From positions 1 to 12,238 of the forward strand of contig JAEEQI010000066.1 of NCBI GenBank assembly GCA_016285215.1: a DNA stretch of 12,238 nucleotides, read 5' to 3'. Below the pieces are notes generated by a model that did no database searches, was not told where the DNA came from, and worked only from the letters and a program-made list of their open reading frames with translations. Positions 1 through 6,798 of this stretch are shown here, piece after piece (the first letter of the stretch is position 1; every line of letters starts with the position of its first letter). The position numbers were made by a program, and so were the translations under genes. This DNA comes from Bacteroidales bacterium (lineage in GTDB: Bacteria > Bacteroidota > Bacteroidia > Bacteroidales > UBA932).

Positions 1-1254
1 TGCAATCTGGCTGTTGATAGTCGTAATGTTATTCTTGACTATTTCAAGGTTTCCGTTGATGGTAGCTATCTCTTCCCACGTAAGGGCAAGGACGTTCTGG
101 ATACCCTTCACGTCATTCTCAAGGGTCTCCATCTTGCCCTCAAGGTCTGTCTTCAGGGCATTCAGGTCTTCCATGATGAGCTTATACACCAACGTAAGCT
201 TATCTTTGATCTGCTGCTTGACGGAACCTTCAACCGTCTCATCGCCATTCAGCATGTTTACGAGCCCGGTCAGATATTCAACCTGGCCGGCCAGTATGGC
301 ATCGTACGCCTTCAGCTCTTCTATGCTTTCATTGATACCCTGGATGCTAGTGTCCGTACTCCTCTTCCATACGCTGTGCTCCTTAAGGAAGGCGCCAAAG
401 ACTTCTTTGTCCAGTTTCTTGTTTTCGAGAGCCGGTAAATTGCCTTCCAGGCCTGCAATGGAGGCCTTGAGTTCCTCGATGACCTTCTCAATGCCGGGGA
501 TGGTCTCCTCGTTGAGCTTCTTGATGGCAGCCTCATTGGCGGCAATCCGCTCTTCAAGGGCGTCCAGGGTAGCCTTCACGGAGGCTTCCAGGGCGTCGGT
601 GTAGGCCAGCGAAGCGGCCAGGTTGGCATCCACCTTTTCTTTCAGGTCCTCGATGTTCCCCTCCATCTCTTCCAGGGCGGTGGCCAGTTCCTCCACCGAT
701 TCTCCCAAGGCGTTCACGGCCGCATCCACCGCCTCCTTGCCAGTCTCAAACTGGGAGACAAGGGCTTCCAGGGCCACATCCTGGGTATCGTCTACCTCGG
801 CCTGGTCTTCCTGGGCCTTCTTGAGGGCGGCCTCAAAACCGGCAACGGCGTCCGACACCAGCTTCTTATACTCGGTAATGGCAGCCTGGATATCCTTTTT
901 ATTGGCGGCAATGTCATCAGCGTTCTTGGAGATGGCGGCCATCAGGACGCTCTGGGCGCTCTTAAGGGCCTTGCTCAGGGCCTCATCCGCGGCAGAAAGG
1001 CTGGCATAGTCTTTCTTGAGCTGGGCGTCCAGAGCAACCAGCTGGGGATTAACTTCTTCTTTGTAAGACTGGATAAGATACTGCAGGGTACCTAACTGTG
1101 CATTGACGTCTGCTTCATTGGCGGCCACCTTGTCCTTCAAGGCAGCGAGTTCGTTCTGGATGCTGTCCATCTCTTCCCGGTTGGAAACGCAGGAGACAAC
1201 GGCCAATGAAACGGCAAGCGCCACTGACACTATGGGGGAGAAAAATCTTTTCAT
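1..1254 (-). CDS. Coiled-coil lipoprotein, paralogue of the neighbouring gene; C-terminus cut by the window edge
   Basis: The reading frame is open from an ATG at 1254 to the left edge (418 codons). The N-terminus (MKRFFSPIVSVALAVSLAVV, then S21 and C22) is a signal peptide with lipobox LAVVSC, so the mature protein should be a lipoprotein attached through Cys22. The rest is charged, Ala/Glu/Lys/Leu-rich helix typical of a long coiled coil. It matches the first 419 residues of the gene at 1472-5710 collinearly with one single-codon difference. Shared blocks include KLDK, AFLKEH and GSVKQQIKD. An ATG at 1278 is also in frame. I chose 1254 because it aligns with the paralogue's MKK start and puts the conserved leader hairpin at the same distance (57 against 58 nt). 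It lies downstream of its paralogue but has its own promoter, and a terminator separates them. Function is unknown; I infer a surface or periplasmic stalk protein. The paralogue predicts a beta-rich C-terminal part to the left of the window. Confidence 0.85.
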   Translation of the reverse strand, partial: MKRFFSPIVSVALAVSLAVVSCVSNREEMDSIQNELAALKDKVAANEADVNAQLGTLQYLIQSYKEEVNPQLVALDAQLKKDYASLSAADEALSKALKSAQSVLMAAISKNADDIAANKKDIQAAITEYKKLVSDAVAGFEAALKKAQEDQAEVDDTQDVALEALVSQFETGKEAVDAAVNALGESVEELATALEEMEGNIEDLKEKVDANLAASLAYTDALEASVKATLDALEERIAANEAAIKKLNEETIPGIEKVIEELKASIAGLEGNLPALENKKLDKEVFGAFLKEHSVWKRSTDTSIQGINESIEELKAYDAILAGQVEYLTGLVNMLNGDETVEGSVKQQIKDKLTLVYKLIMEDLNALKTDLEGKMETLENDVKGIQNVLALTWEEIATINGNLEIVKNNITTINSQIA

Positions 1255-1311
1255 AAAAAGCTTCGTATTGGTATTCATTAGTTTCTGGCTATAATTAGCC
1301 CTATACAAAAA

Positions 1312-1340
1312 TAGCACATAGGTTGTTTTCCTATGTGCTA
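1312..1340 (-). promoter_or_regulatory. Leader hairpin of the left lipoprotein gene
   Basis: There is a perfect 11-bp inverted repeat, arms 1312-1322 (TAGCACATAGG) and 1330-1340 (CCTATGTGCTA), with a 7-nt loop. It lies 57 nt before the ATG at 1254 and just after the predicted transcription start. The paralogue at 1472-5710 has the same structure at the same place with compensatory changes (5769-5797). It could be an mRNA stability or regulatory hairpin, or the operator of a dimeric repressor. On the minus strand five Ts follow the hairpin, so it could also act as an attenuator in this copy. The leader also contains a smaller palindrome at 1287-1300 (GGCTA, 4-nt loop, TAGCC). Confidence 0.7.
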
Positions 1341-1360
1341 AAACTCAAATTGCCACGATT

Positions 1361-1393
1361 CAAAAAACAAAAAGAGCCTTGAAAACTTGACAA
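1361..1393 (-). promoter_or_regulatory. Probable promoter of the left lipoprotein gene
   Basis: On the minus strand a TTG (1393-1391) is followed, 19 nt later, by TTTGTTTTTTG (1371-1361). This resembles the Bacteroides -33 TTG / -7 TAnnTTTG arrangement, although the TA of the -7 box is degenerate here. The main support is that this stretch aligns without gaps to the leader of the paralogue (33 nt from GGCTC to the hairpin in both), where the -7 candidate is TATCTTTT. Transcription would start about 15-20 nt before the hairpin. The exact boxes are inferred. Confidence 0.45.
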
Positions 1394-1403
1394 TAAGTAA
1401 AAA
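1382..1403. repeat. 22-bp intergenic repeat, copy 1
   Basis: Four As followed by CTTGACAATAAGTAAAAA on the plus strand. Two further exact copies lie at 5839-5860 and 5869-5890. This copy supplies the T-tract of the terminator for the gene at 1472-5710 and includes the -33-like TTG of the next promoter. Its role is unknown. It may be a regulator-binding site or a dispersed genomic repeat. Confidence 0.8.
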
Positions 1404-1435
1404 AATGGTACCCGCACCATCACGGCGCAGGTACC
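1399..1435 (-). terminator. Intrinsic terminator of the large lipoprotein gene
   Basis: On the minus strand GGTACCTGCGCC (1435-1424), a 5-nt loop and GGTGCGGGTACC (1418-1407) form a 12-bp stem. Ten pairs are Watson-Crick and two are G-U wobbles that exist only in minus-strand RNA. An A and then seven Ts follow (1405-1399). It begins 36 nt after the TAA at 1472 and separates the two lipoprotein transcription units. Confidence 0.88.
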
Positions 1436-1471
1436 AACGCTAAGGGATCAATATCAACACAAAGTTGTTTT

Positions 1472-4400
1472 TTACTGAACGTTAACCTTTACGGTATAGA
1501 AGTAATCCTTCCATGCAGTCTTGGCCTTAATCACAACCGTGTAAGGACCGGAAGCAACACCAAGGGTCACCAACTGGACCTGAGTGGGGGTATCACTGAT
1601 GCCAAACGCATTGGCGCCATTAATACTCCAACCAGTGGTAGAAGTGCTTTCGTTAACGGAATACACGGAGAAATAGACGTGTCCGAAGATGTCAAGAATA
1701 TTTGCATAGTAAGGAGGCATAGGAGTAGTACCACCATTTTGAGCATAGCCATCAGCATAGATGCTATTTCCCAAAACATCCTTCATCGTAAGCTGGACAA
1801 GCGCAGGAACGGTAGGAGCTGTAACGACAGTGGTTGCAGTAGGATCTACCTGAGTTGCAGCAATAGGATTGGACTGCTTGACAGTGACGCTCGTGATAGG
1901 AGTTTCTCCCACATACATCTTATCACTGCCGGGCACATAGAACTCCGTGTCACCGGACTTGATATACAGGGCACTCGTAACACCAACACTGGCAGCCTGA
2001 CCATAGTACTCTACATTGGAAAGGCAAGGGAGCTCAGAAGTGCCGGTATTAGCCACCTTAATGTCCGTAGGAGTGCCTACCAGGCTGAATCTCGGAACAA
2101 TCATGAACGTAGCCTGACCGTATTCAGTCGAAGGCTTATAGACATATTCGGAGGTACCCTCCTTGTACATTACCTTAACGTTGTTGAGGTTGTAATTGAT
2201 CAAATCCAACTCCGTCTGAGCTTTGGTAATATGATCTGTAGCAGTATTCCACTTAATCGGAACCAGGAAGGAGTTGTCAGACGTGTTAAGACCGTACGTG
2301 ACAAAACGATAGTCATACAAAGGCGTAACTCCGATAGGCCAGGTGATGATGATATTCTGACCTACATAGGTCTGGACGGTCAAGGTCCAAGGCTTTGCTT
2401 CACAGTCAGAACCGGTAGCCACCTGATGCAGAACAGCCGACTTCAGAAGGTTGTCCTTGGAGGTCATCTTGAAGGTAGGAGCTTCAGGCGTTGTAATGTC
2501 ACGCTCAAAATTAAACTTGGTATCTAACCCGGAAGTAGACCACTTTGCTGTAGCTTGACCGAATTCACCAGCATCAGCAAAAGCAGCTGTCTTCTGAGCG
2601 GCAGAGGCATCCGCGAAGATATTCTGATTAACATAGGCCGTCATTAAGGCATCCGAGAAATCGTCAGACTTAATGGTATAATAATCGTCGGTCGAATTGA
2701 ACTCGGGGGTCTTGAGCAGCTTCACCAACTTAGCCGGAGCCGTAATCTTGATGTCCTCGGTCTTGCGGTCCTTGGAAGTAATGGAAACCTTAGCAGTTAC
2801 ACCTTTAGTAGAATAACTGTTCTGATTATAGGTTCCAGTGTAAACATAAGATTTGCCCAATCTTTCGCCAGCAACCTCAAACTTAGTGAGGGAAAGCGTA
2901 TGAGCGTCAGTACCGTCAATAGCATTAACCACGTTAAAGCTAACATTTGTAGGTAACGGGGTTTCAGCAGAAGCAGCGAAGGTCTTAGCAGCAAAGTCAC
3001 TAGCCGTCAGACCATATACCTTGTTAGATCCATCCAATACGAGGTTCTCGTTGCCAACGGTTAAAGTAGGAGTGACAACAAATTTATCCAATTCAGGGGT
3101 TGCACTACCAGCACGTTCGTATGCACTTGCCCAACCACCAATATTATCATGATCCACCTTTGCATCCAGATCGTAAGTCCAGTTCATCGCGAAAGGAAGA
3201 TTAATCTGGAAAGCGCCCTCGTGTCTTTTAAGAGCTACCAAGATTTCTGCATCAATCTGGGTTGTGCCATCAGAATAGGTATATCGATAGGCCTGTACTT
3301 TATCAGCAACATAAACAATAGGCGTATCAACAATATCTTTCTTAGCGTTTACCATATTATCCTTGTCACCGTCCTTAATCTTCACAGAGAACGTAACAGG
3401 ATTCGCTTTAAGATCTGCAACGATATTCTTAGTTCCAGTCGCATAGTGTTTGACTGTTGTTTTGACAGTAGGCATGTCATAGCCCAAAGCCTTGAACTGG
3501 GAGCTGGTGCGAATTACACCCTTTTCATCCTTATAGGCCATCTCATATCCGTCAAAATAGGTGTAGGGCTTACTATCGGTGTACTCAATAGCAAGTCTAC
3601 CTTCAACGGCCTCGGACGTGTTGTCAATATGAATTTTTGTTTCATAATCCACCTCTCCCGTGGTCACATTAGGCTTGTAGAGATAATCCGTAACAGCGGT
3701 AATGCTGGAGATTGCATGAAGCTTAGCCTGCACAAATTCAGAAGCCACGTGAACCTTAAAATCGTCGTTGTCGGCTCTGAGGGAGATGGCATACTCATCA
3801 AGTTCCTTATCAGCAATAGCCTTAGGCTTAAAGTTCTGGTGATCAAGGAAAAGAGTAATCTTACCAGTTGCTTCGTCACCGATAGCATTCTTGATGATGA
3901 GCTTGGGATCAGTAGCGGTGGCACGGGTCTGAAGACCGGATTCGATATCAAAGGTGAAAACAGGAGCAACACCTTCTTTAATGGCTTCATTGACAGCATC
4001 TGCCAGAGGCTTGGCCAGTTCTACAGGAGACACCTTATATACAATAGGGAAGCCCTGAGGAGAATTGTAAGCCTTATAAACGCCAGCAATGCTGGTGAAA
4101 GGAATACCAAACTTAAGGTCGGTATACTGAGGGACAAACACCAGGGACTGGATACGCTGCTGGAGCTTGCCAATCTCTTCCTGGAGTTTGGCGATATCCT
4201 CAGCATTCTTGTTCACCTTACCGGCCAGTTCGTCAATCTCGGTCTGGATGGAAGCACGGAGCTGCTCTACGGCATAAGCGATGGAGCCTTCGGTTTCCTT
4301 GTCACCGTTAATGGTGTCAATCTGATCCTTAAGGCCAGCGGTCAGTTCCTCAACAGCCTTCATCCGGCTTTCAAGGGCAGCCTCCAAAGCCTTGAGATCG

Positions 4401-5710
4401 TCCTCAAGTTTGGTTTTGGCATCCTGGAGGTCCTTAATGTCACCCTGGGCGGCAGCAATCTTAGCGTTGATATCCGTAAGTTCTTTCTTGACTTTGTCAA
4501 GATTTCCGTGGATGATATCAATTTCTGCATTGGCAAGATCAAGGGAACCCTTGAGACTCTTCACGTCAGTCTGAAGGGTCTCAATCTTGCCCTCAATGTC
4601 CGTCTTCAAAGCCTCCAAATCCTTGGTAATGCTTTCATACACGGCGGCGATAGCATCTTTGATCTGCTGCTTAACGGAACCGGGAACTACCTCGGAGCCA
4701 TTGAGTCTGTTAACAAGATCCGTCAGTTGTTCAACCGAACTGCCAATAATACCATCATAGATCTTGAGCAGTTCAATGCTGCCATTGATGCTCTTGATGC
4801 TATTATCAATGGTGGCCTTCCATTCGGTGTGCTCCTTAAGGAATGCTTCAAAGACAGACTTATCCAGTTTCTTCTCTTCAAGGGCGGCTACATTGCCTTC
4901 CAGACCCACAATGGAGGTCTGGAGAGCCAAAATGGCCTCCTCAATTTCGGGGATGGTCTCCTCATTGAGCTTCTTGATAGCGGCCTCATTGGCGGCAATA
5001 CGCTCTTCCAGGACACCAAGGGCGGCATCAACGGTAACGGCCAGGGCGTCGGTGTAAGCGTAAGAAGCGGCCAGGTTGTCATCCACCTGCTGCTGCAGGT
5101 CTTCGATGTCATCTCCCATCCCCTCCACGGCGGCGGCCAGTTCATCCACAGACTCGCCAAGGTTGCTGATGGCCTCATCAACAGCCTCCTTAAAAGTCTC
5201 AAACTGAGCAGAAAGGGCTTCGATGGCCATATTCTGAGCGCCATCAACCAGGGCCTGATCTTCCTTGGCCTTGGCCATAGCCAGTTCAAAGCCTTCAATG
5301 GCATCTGCTACCAGCTTCTTGTACTCGGCAATGGCAGCCTGGATTTCCTTCTTGTTGGCGGCGATATCGTCGGCATTCTTGGCGATAGCGGCCTGAAGAA
5401 CGGTCTGGGCATCTTTAATAGCCTTGCTCAGGTCTGCATCCGCGGCGGAAAGATCTGCATAATCTTTCTTGAGCTGGGCATCCAAAGCAACCAGTTTGGG
5501 GTTAACTTCGTCTTTGTACGACTGTAAGAGATACTGTAGGGTACCAATCTGCGCCTTGACGTCAACTTCATTGGCTGCCACCTTGTCTTTCAGGGCAGCA
5601 ATGTCGTTCTTGATGCCGTCAATTTCGGCTCGATTGTCCTGCGTACAAGAGACGACTGCCAGAGAACCGGCAAGGATCGCTAGTACGACGGGTTTAAAAA
5701 TTTTTTTCAT
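1472..5710 (-). CDS. Large coiled-coil lipoprotein with beta-rich C-terminal region (1412 residues)
   Basis: The protein begins MKKIFKPVVLAILAGSLAVV, then S21 and C22: a signal peptide with lipobox LAVVSC, so the mature protein should be lipidated at Cys22. TQDN after the Cys is mildly acidic, loosely like Bacteroidota lipoprotein export signals, so surface display is possible. Residues about 25-520 are almost unbroken coiled coil. At residue 524 the sequence switches to VFVPQYTDLKFG and then about 890 residues rich in Thr, Val, Tyr and Asp, suggesting beta-sandwich modules. I see no catalytic motif. A stretch VFVP-x-Y-x-D after a coiled coil is, from memory, a recurring pattern in Bacteroidales lipoproteins of unknown role. 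ATG 5710 is preferred over TTG 5716 because the hydrophobic segment and the paralogue start there. There is no clear Shine-Dalgarno sequence; the leader is AT-rich. The C-terminal half is visibly more AT-rich than the stalk and than the glycogen genes. The gene has its own promoter and terminator. Function unknown; likely adhesion, binding or envelope spacing. Confidence 0.9.
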   Translation of the reverse strand: MKKIFKPVVLAILAGSLAVVSCTQDNRAEIDGIKNDIAALKDKVAANEVDVKAQIGTLQYLLQSYKDEVNPKLVALDAQLKKDYADLSAADADLSKAIKDAQTVLQAAIAKNADDIAANKKEIQAAIAEYKKLVADAIEGFELAMAKAKEDQALVDGAQNMAIEALSAQFETFKEAVDEAISNLGESVDELAAAVEGMGDDIEDLQQQVDDNLAASYAYTDALAVTVDAALGVLEERIAANEAAIKKLNEETIPEIEEAILALQTSIVGLEGNVAALEEKKLDKSVFEAFLKEHTEWKATIDNSIKSINGSIELLKIYDGIIGSSVEQLTDLVNRLNGSEVVPGSVKQQIKDAIAAVYESITKDLEALKTDIEGKIETLQTDVKSLKGSLDLANAEIDIIHGNLDKVKKELTDINAKIAAAQGDIKDLQDAKTKLEDDLKALEAALESRMKAVEELTAGLKDQIDTINGDKETEGSIAYAVEQLRASIQTEIDELAGKVNKNAEDIAKLQEEIGKLQQRIQSLVFVPQYTDLKFGIPFTSIAGVYKAYNSPQGFPIVYKVSPVELAKPLADAVNEAIKEGVAPVFTFDIESGLQTRATATDPKLIIKNAIGDEATGKITLFLDHQNFKPKAIADKELDEYAISLRADNDDFKVHVASEFVQAKLHAISSITAVTDYLYKPNVTTGEVDYETKIHIDNTSEAVEGRLAIEYTDSKPYTYFDGYEMAYKDEKGVIRTSSQFKALGYDMPTVKTTVKHYATGTKNIVADLKANPVTFSVKIKDGDKDNMVNAKKDIVDTPIVYVADKVQAYRYTYSDGTTQIDAEILVALKRHEGAFQINLPFAMNWTYDLDAKVDHDNIGGWASAYERAGSATPELDKFVVTPTLTVGNENLVLDGSNKVYGLTASDFAAKTFAASAETPLPTNVSFNVVNAIDGTDAHTLSLTKFEVAGERLGKSYVYTGTYNQNSYSTKGVTAKVSITSKDRKTEDIKITAPAKLVKLLKTPEFNSTDDYYTIKSDDFSDALMTAYVNQNIFADASAAQKTAAFADAGEFGQATAKWSTSGLDTKFNFERDITTPEAPTFKMTSKDNLLKSAVLHQVATGSDCEAKPWTLTVQTYVGQNIIITWPIGVTPLYDYRFVTYGLNTSDNSFLVPIKWNTATDHITKAQTELDLINYNLNNVKVMYKEGTSEYVYKPSTEYGQATFMIVPRFSLVGTPTDIKVANTGTSELPCLSNVEYYGQAASVGVTSALYIKSGDTEFYVPGSDKMYVGETPITSVTVKQSNPIAATQVDPTATTVVTAPTVPALVQLTMKDVLGNSIYADGYAQNGGTTPMPPYYANILDIFGHVYFSVYSVNESTSTTGWSINGANAFGISDTPTQVQLVTLGVASGPYTVVIKAKTAWKDYFYTVKVNVQ

Positions 5711-5768
5711 AATCAATAATGGTTATTAGTGGATAATAATTTTTTAGCTAGTAAGCGTTGTACAAAGT

Positions 5769-5797
5769 TAACACACAGGTTGTGTACCCGTGTGTTA
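5769..5797 (-). promoter_or_regulatory. Leader hairpin of the large lipoprotein gene
   Basis: The arms are 5769-5779 (TAACACACAGG) and 5787-5797 (CCCGTGTGTTA), with a 7-nt loop, 58 nt before the ATG at 5710. Ten pairs are Watson-Crick. The remaining one is an A/C mismatch on the plus strand but a G-U wobble in minus-strand RNA, the sense strand. Compared with 1312-1340, two pairs change on both sides (G-C to A-T and T-A to C-G on the plus strand), while stem and loop lengths stay the same. Either an RNA element or a palindromic operator fits; the wobble leans toward RNA. Confidence 0.7.
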
Positions 5798-5819
5798 TTT
5801 TTAAAATTGCTTTGATTCA

Positions 5820-5850
5820 AAAAAGATAAAGAGCCTTTAAAACTTGACAA
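5820..5850 (-). promoter_or_regulatory. Probable promoter of the large lipoprotein gene
   Basis: On the minus strand TTG (5850-5848), a 19-nt spacer and TATCTTTT (5828-5821) fit the Bacteroides -33/-7 pattern (TTG and TAnnTTTG) with one weak position. The region aligns gap-free with the leader of the paralogous gene. A start near 5814 would place the hairpin about 17 nt into the transcript. The boxes are inferred by eye. Confidence 0.5.
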
Positions 5851-5860
5851 TAAGTAAAAA
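5839..5860. repeat. 22-bp intergenic repeat, copy 2
   Basis: Exact copy of the repeat at 1382-1403 (core CTTGACAATAAGTAAAAA on the plus strand). It sits at the same place relative to the lipoprotein promoter as copy 1 does for the paralogue, so this copy belongs to the duplicated leader. Confidence 0.8.
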
Positions 5861-5868
5861 AGGCTCTC

Positions 5869-5890
5869 AAAACTTGACAATAAGTAAAAA
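5869..5890. repeat. 22-bp intergenic repeat, copy 3
   Basis: A third exact copy, 30 bp from copy 2 and 15 bp from the ribF stop codon. It is preceded by GGCTCTC where copy 2 has GAGCCTT, so the two form an imperfect 30-bp tandem pair. The copy at 1382-1403 has no such partner. Confidence 0.8.
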
Positions 5891-5904
5891 TGGTGTCAAA
5901 AGGC

Positions 5905-6798
5905 TCAAAAATGAACGTTTTGTCTGTCTTTTGACAACTGATCCTTAAGCGCCTCCAACGAAGGGAATTTTCGCTCGTCTCGGATGCGGCGAAGGAAGCG
6001 AATTTGAAGAGGAAGACCGTAAATATCTTCGTCAAAATTCAGGATGTGCGTCTCAATGGTGCGCACCTTTCCATCCACGGTGGGGCGCATCCCAATGTTG
6101 CACATACCTCTATATTTATGGCCCAGCACTTCCACGTCTACAGCGTAAACACCGTTCTTAGGGACGAGCTTGAGCGGCTCGTAGAGTTGCATATTGGCTG
6201 TGGGGAATCCAATGGTCCTTCCCAGCCGGTTTCCGGACACTACCACGCCATACAGCCCGTACTCATAGCCCAGCATTCCGTTGGCGCGCTCCACGTCTCC
6301 CTCCTCCAGCGCTTTGCGGATCTGCGTGCTGGAAACGGCCCCGCCGTGTGCAAAATCGGGCAGTTCTGCACACGAGAGCACAGAAAAGTCCATCCGGTGT
6401 GCAAATTCGGGCAGTTTTGCACACGCAGACGCGGTCAGGTGATCGGAACCTATTCTGTTATCATAGCCCATAACCACCAGGGTGGCGCCGTAGCGGGTAC
6501 GCAGGAGGCGGAGGTAGTCTTCGGCCTTCATAGCGGCAAACTCCTTGGTGAACGGGAGGACTTCTACCCGGTCGATGCCGTTGGCTTCCAGAAGCATCTT
6601 TTTCTCTTCAAGCGAGCTCAGGATCCTGAAATCGCGGGCATCTTGCTGGAGAACCGTTCTGGGATGGGGCCAGAATGTGACAACGATGGCCTCCTCTCCC
6701 CTTTCACGGGCAGAGGAGACCACGGTCTCCAATACGTGACGGTGGCCCAGATGGACCCCGTCAAAAAATCCTGTAGTTACTACAGCCACTTGACACAC
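5905..6798 (-). CDS. ribF: Bifunctional riboflavin kinase / FAD synthetase RibF
   Basis: Makes FMN from riboflavin and ATP, then FAD from FMN and ATP, in the cytoplasm. The N-terminal adenylyltransferase domain shows GFFDGVHLGHR (residues 10-20, HxGH = H16/H19), FWPHP (42-46), GYDNRIG (111-117) and VSSTQIR (155-161). The C-terminal kinase domain shows GRTIGFPTAN (193-202), GVYAV (216-220), NIGMRPT (234-240) and ETHILNFD with the expected catalytic Glu249. The 297 residues are close to the usual 300-310. The likely start is GTG at 6798, since no ATG lies before the GFFDG motif in this frame; GTG at 6789 is an alternative. The start lies inside the 3' end of the glycogen synthase-phosphorylase gene (19-base overlap), which suggests translational coupling and a shared transcript. 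Residues 126-151 are odd: CAKLPEFAH and CAELPDFAH, 17 residues apart, are encoded by two palindromic DNA repeats where the family normally has an ordinary variable stretch. Confidence 0.95.
   Translation of the reverse strand: MCQVAVVTTGFFDGVHLGHRHVLETVVSSARERGEEAIVVTFWPHPRTVLQQDARDFRILSSLEEKKMLLEANGIDRVEVLPFTKEFAAMKAEDYLRLLRTRYGATLVVMGYDNRIGSDHLTASACAKLPEFAHRMDFSVLSCAELPDFAHGGAVSSTQIRKALEEGDVERANGMLGYEYGLYGVVVSGNRLGRTIGFPTANMQLYEPLKLVPKNGVYAVDVEVLGHKYRGMCNIGMRPTVDGKVRTIETHILNFDEDIYGLPLQIRFLRRIRDERKFPSLEALKDQLSKDRQNVHF
6346..6373. repeat. Palindromic repeat unit 1, in frame inside ribF
   Basis: A 28-bp unit with 10-base arms (6346-6355 and 6364-6373), GTGTGCA/TGCACAC outermost. The single imperfect pair is a G-U wobble in the ribF mRNA. 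It is 26/28 identical to the unit at 6397-6424 and encodes residues 143-151 (CAELPDFAH). Confidence 0.8.
6397..6424. repeat. Palindromic repeat unit 2, in frame inside ribF
   Basis: A 28-bp unit with perfect 9-base arms GTGTGCAAA (6397-6405) and TTTGCACAC (6416-6424) around a 10-nt centre. It starts 51 bp (17 codons) from unit 1 and encodes residues 126-134 (CAKLPEFAH). The unit resembles small dispersed palindromic elements that enter coding genes in frame. Confidence 0.8.

Larger units (their letters stand above)
5819..5866 (-). terminator. Weak candidate terminator after ribF
   Basis: On the minus strand GAGCCTTT (5866-5859) can pair with AAAGGCTC (5838-5831) across a 20-nt loop, followed by the T-rich run TTTATCTTTTTT (5830-5819). 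The long loop makes it weak. It overlaps the -33/-7 region proposed for the lipoprotein promoter, so ribF transcripts may read through into the lipoprotein gene. Confidence 0.25.

Noticed and set aside
1255..1278. Upstream in-frame ATG (1278) as the start of the left lipoprotein
   Set aside because: It would put a polar extension in front of the signal peptide, and it does not match the paralogue start or the conserved hairpin-to-start distance.
3149..5527. Plus-strand open frame of 792 codons opposite the large lipoprotein gene
   Set aside because: It is the antisense of a coiled coil with biased codons, which rarely produces antisense stops. The translation has no signal peptide or motif, while the minus-strand frame has a clear signal peptide, leader and terminator.
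1312..5797. Invertible (phase-variable) promoter flanked by inverted repeats
   Set aside because: Each inverted repeat has only a 7-nt loop, and the two copies do not flank a promoter as opposite-facing recombinase sites. No invertase gene is in the window.
5817..6035. Minus-strand 72-codon frame ending in a repeated YCQVL peptide
   Set aside because: It overlaps the 3' end of ribF in another frame, and the repeated peptide is simply the translation of the 22-bp intergenic repeat. No independent evidence for a gene.
6346..6424. CRISPR-like repeats
   Set aside because: Only two units, located inside a conserved coding gene, with a translated spacer and no cas gene nearby.
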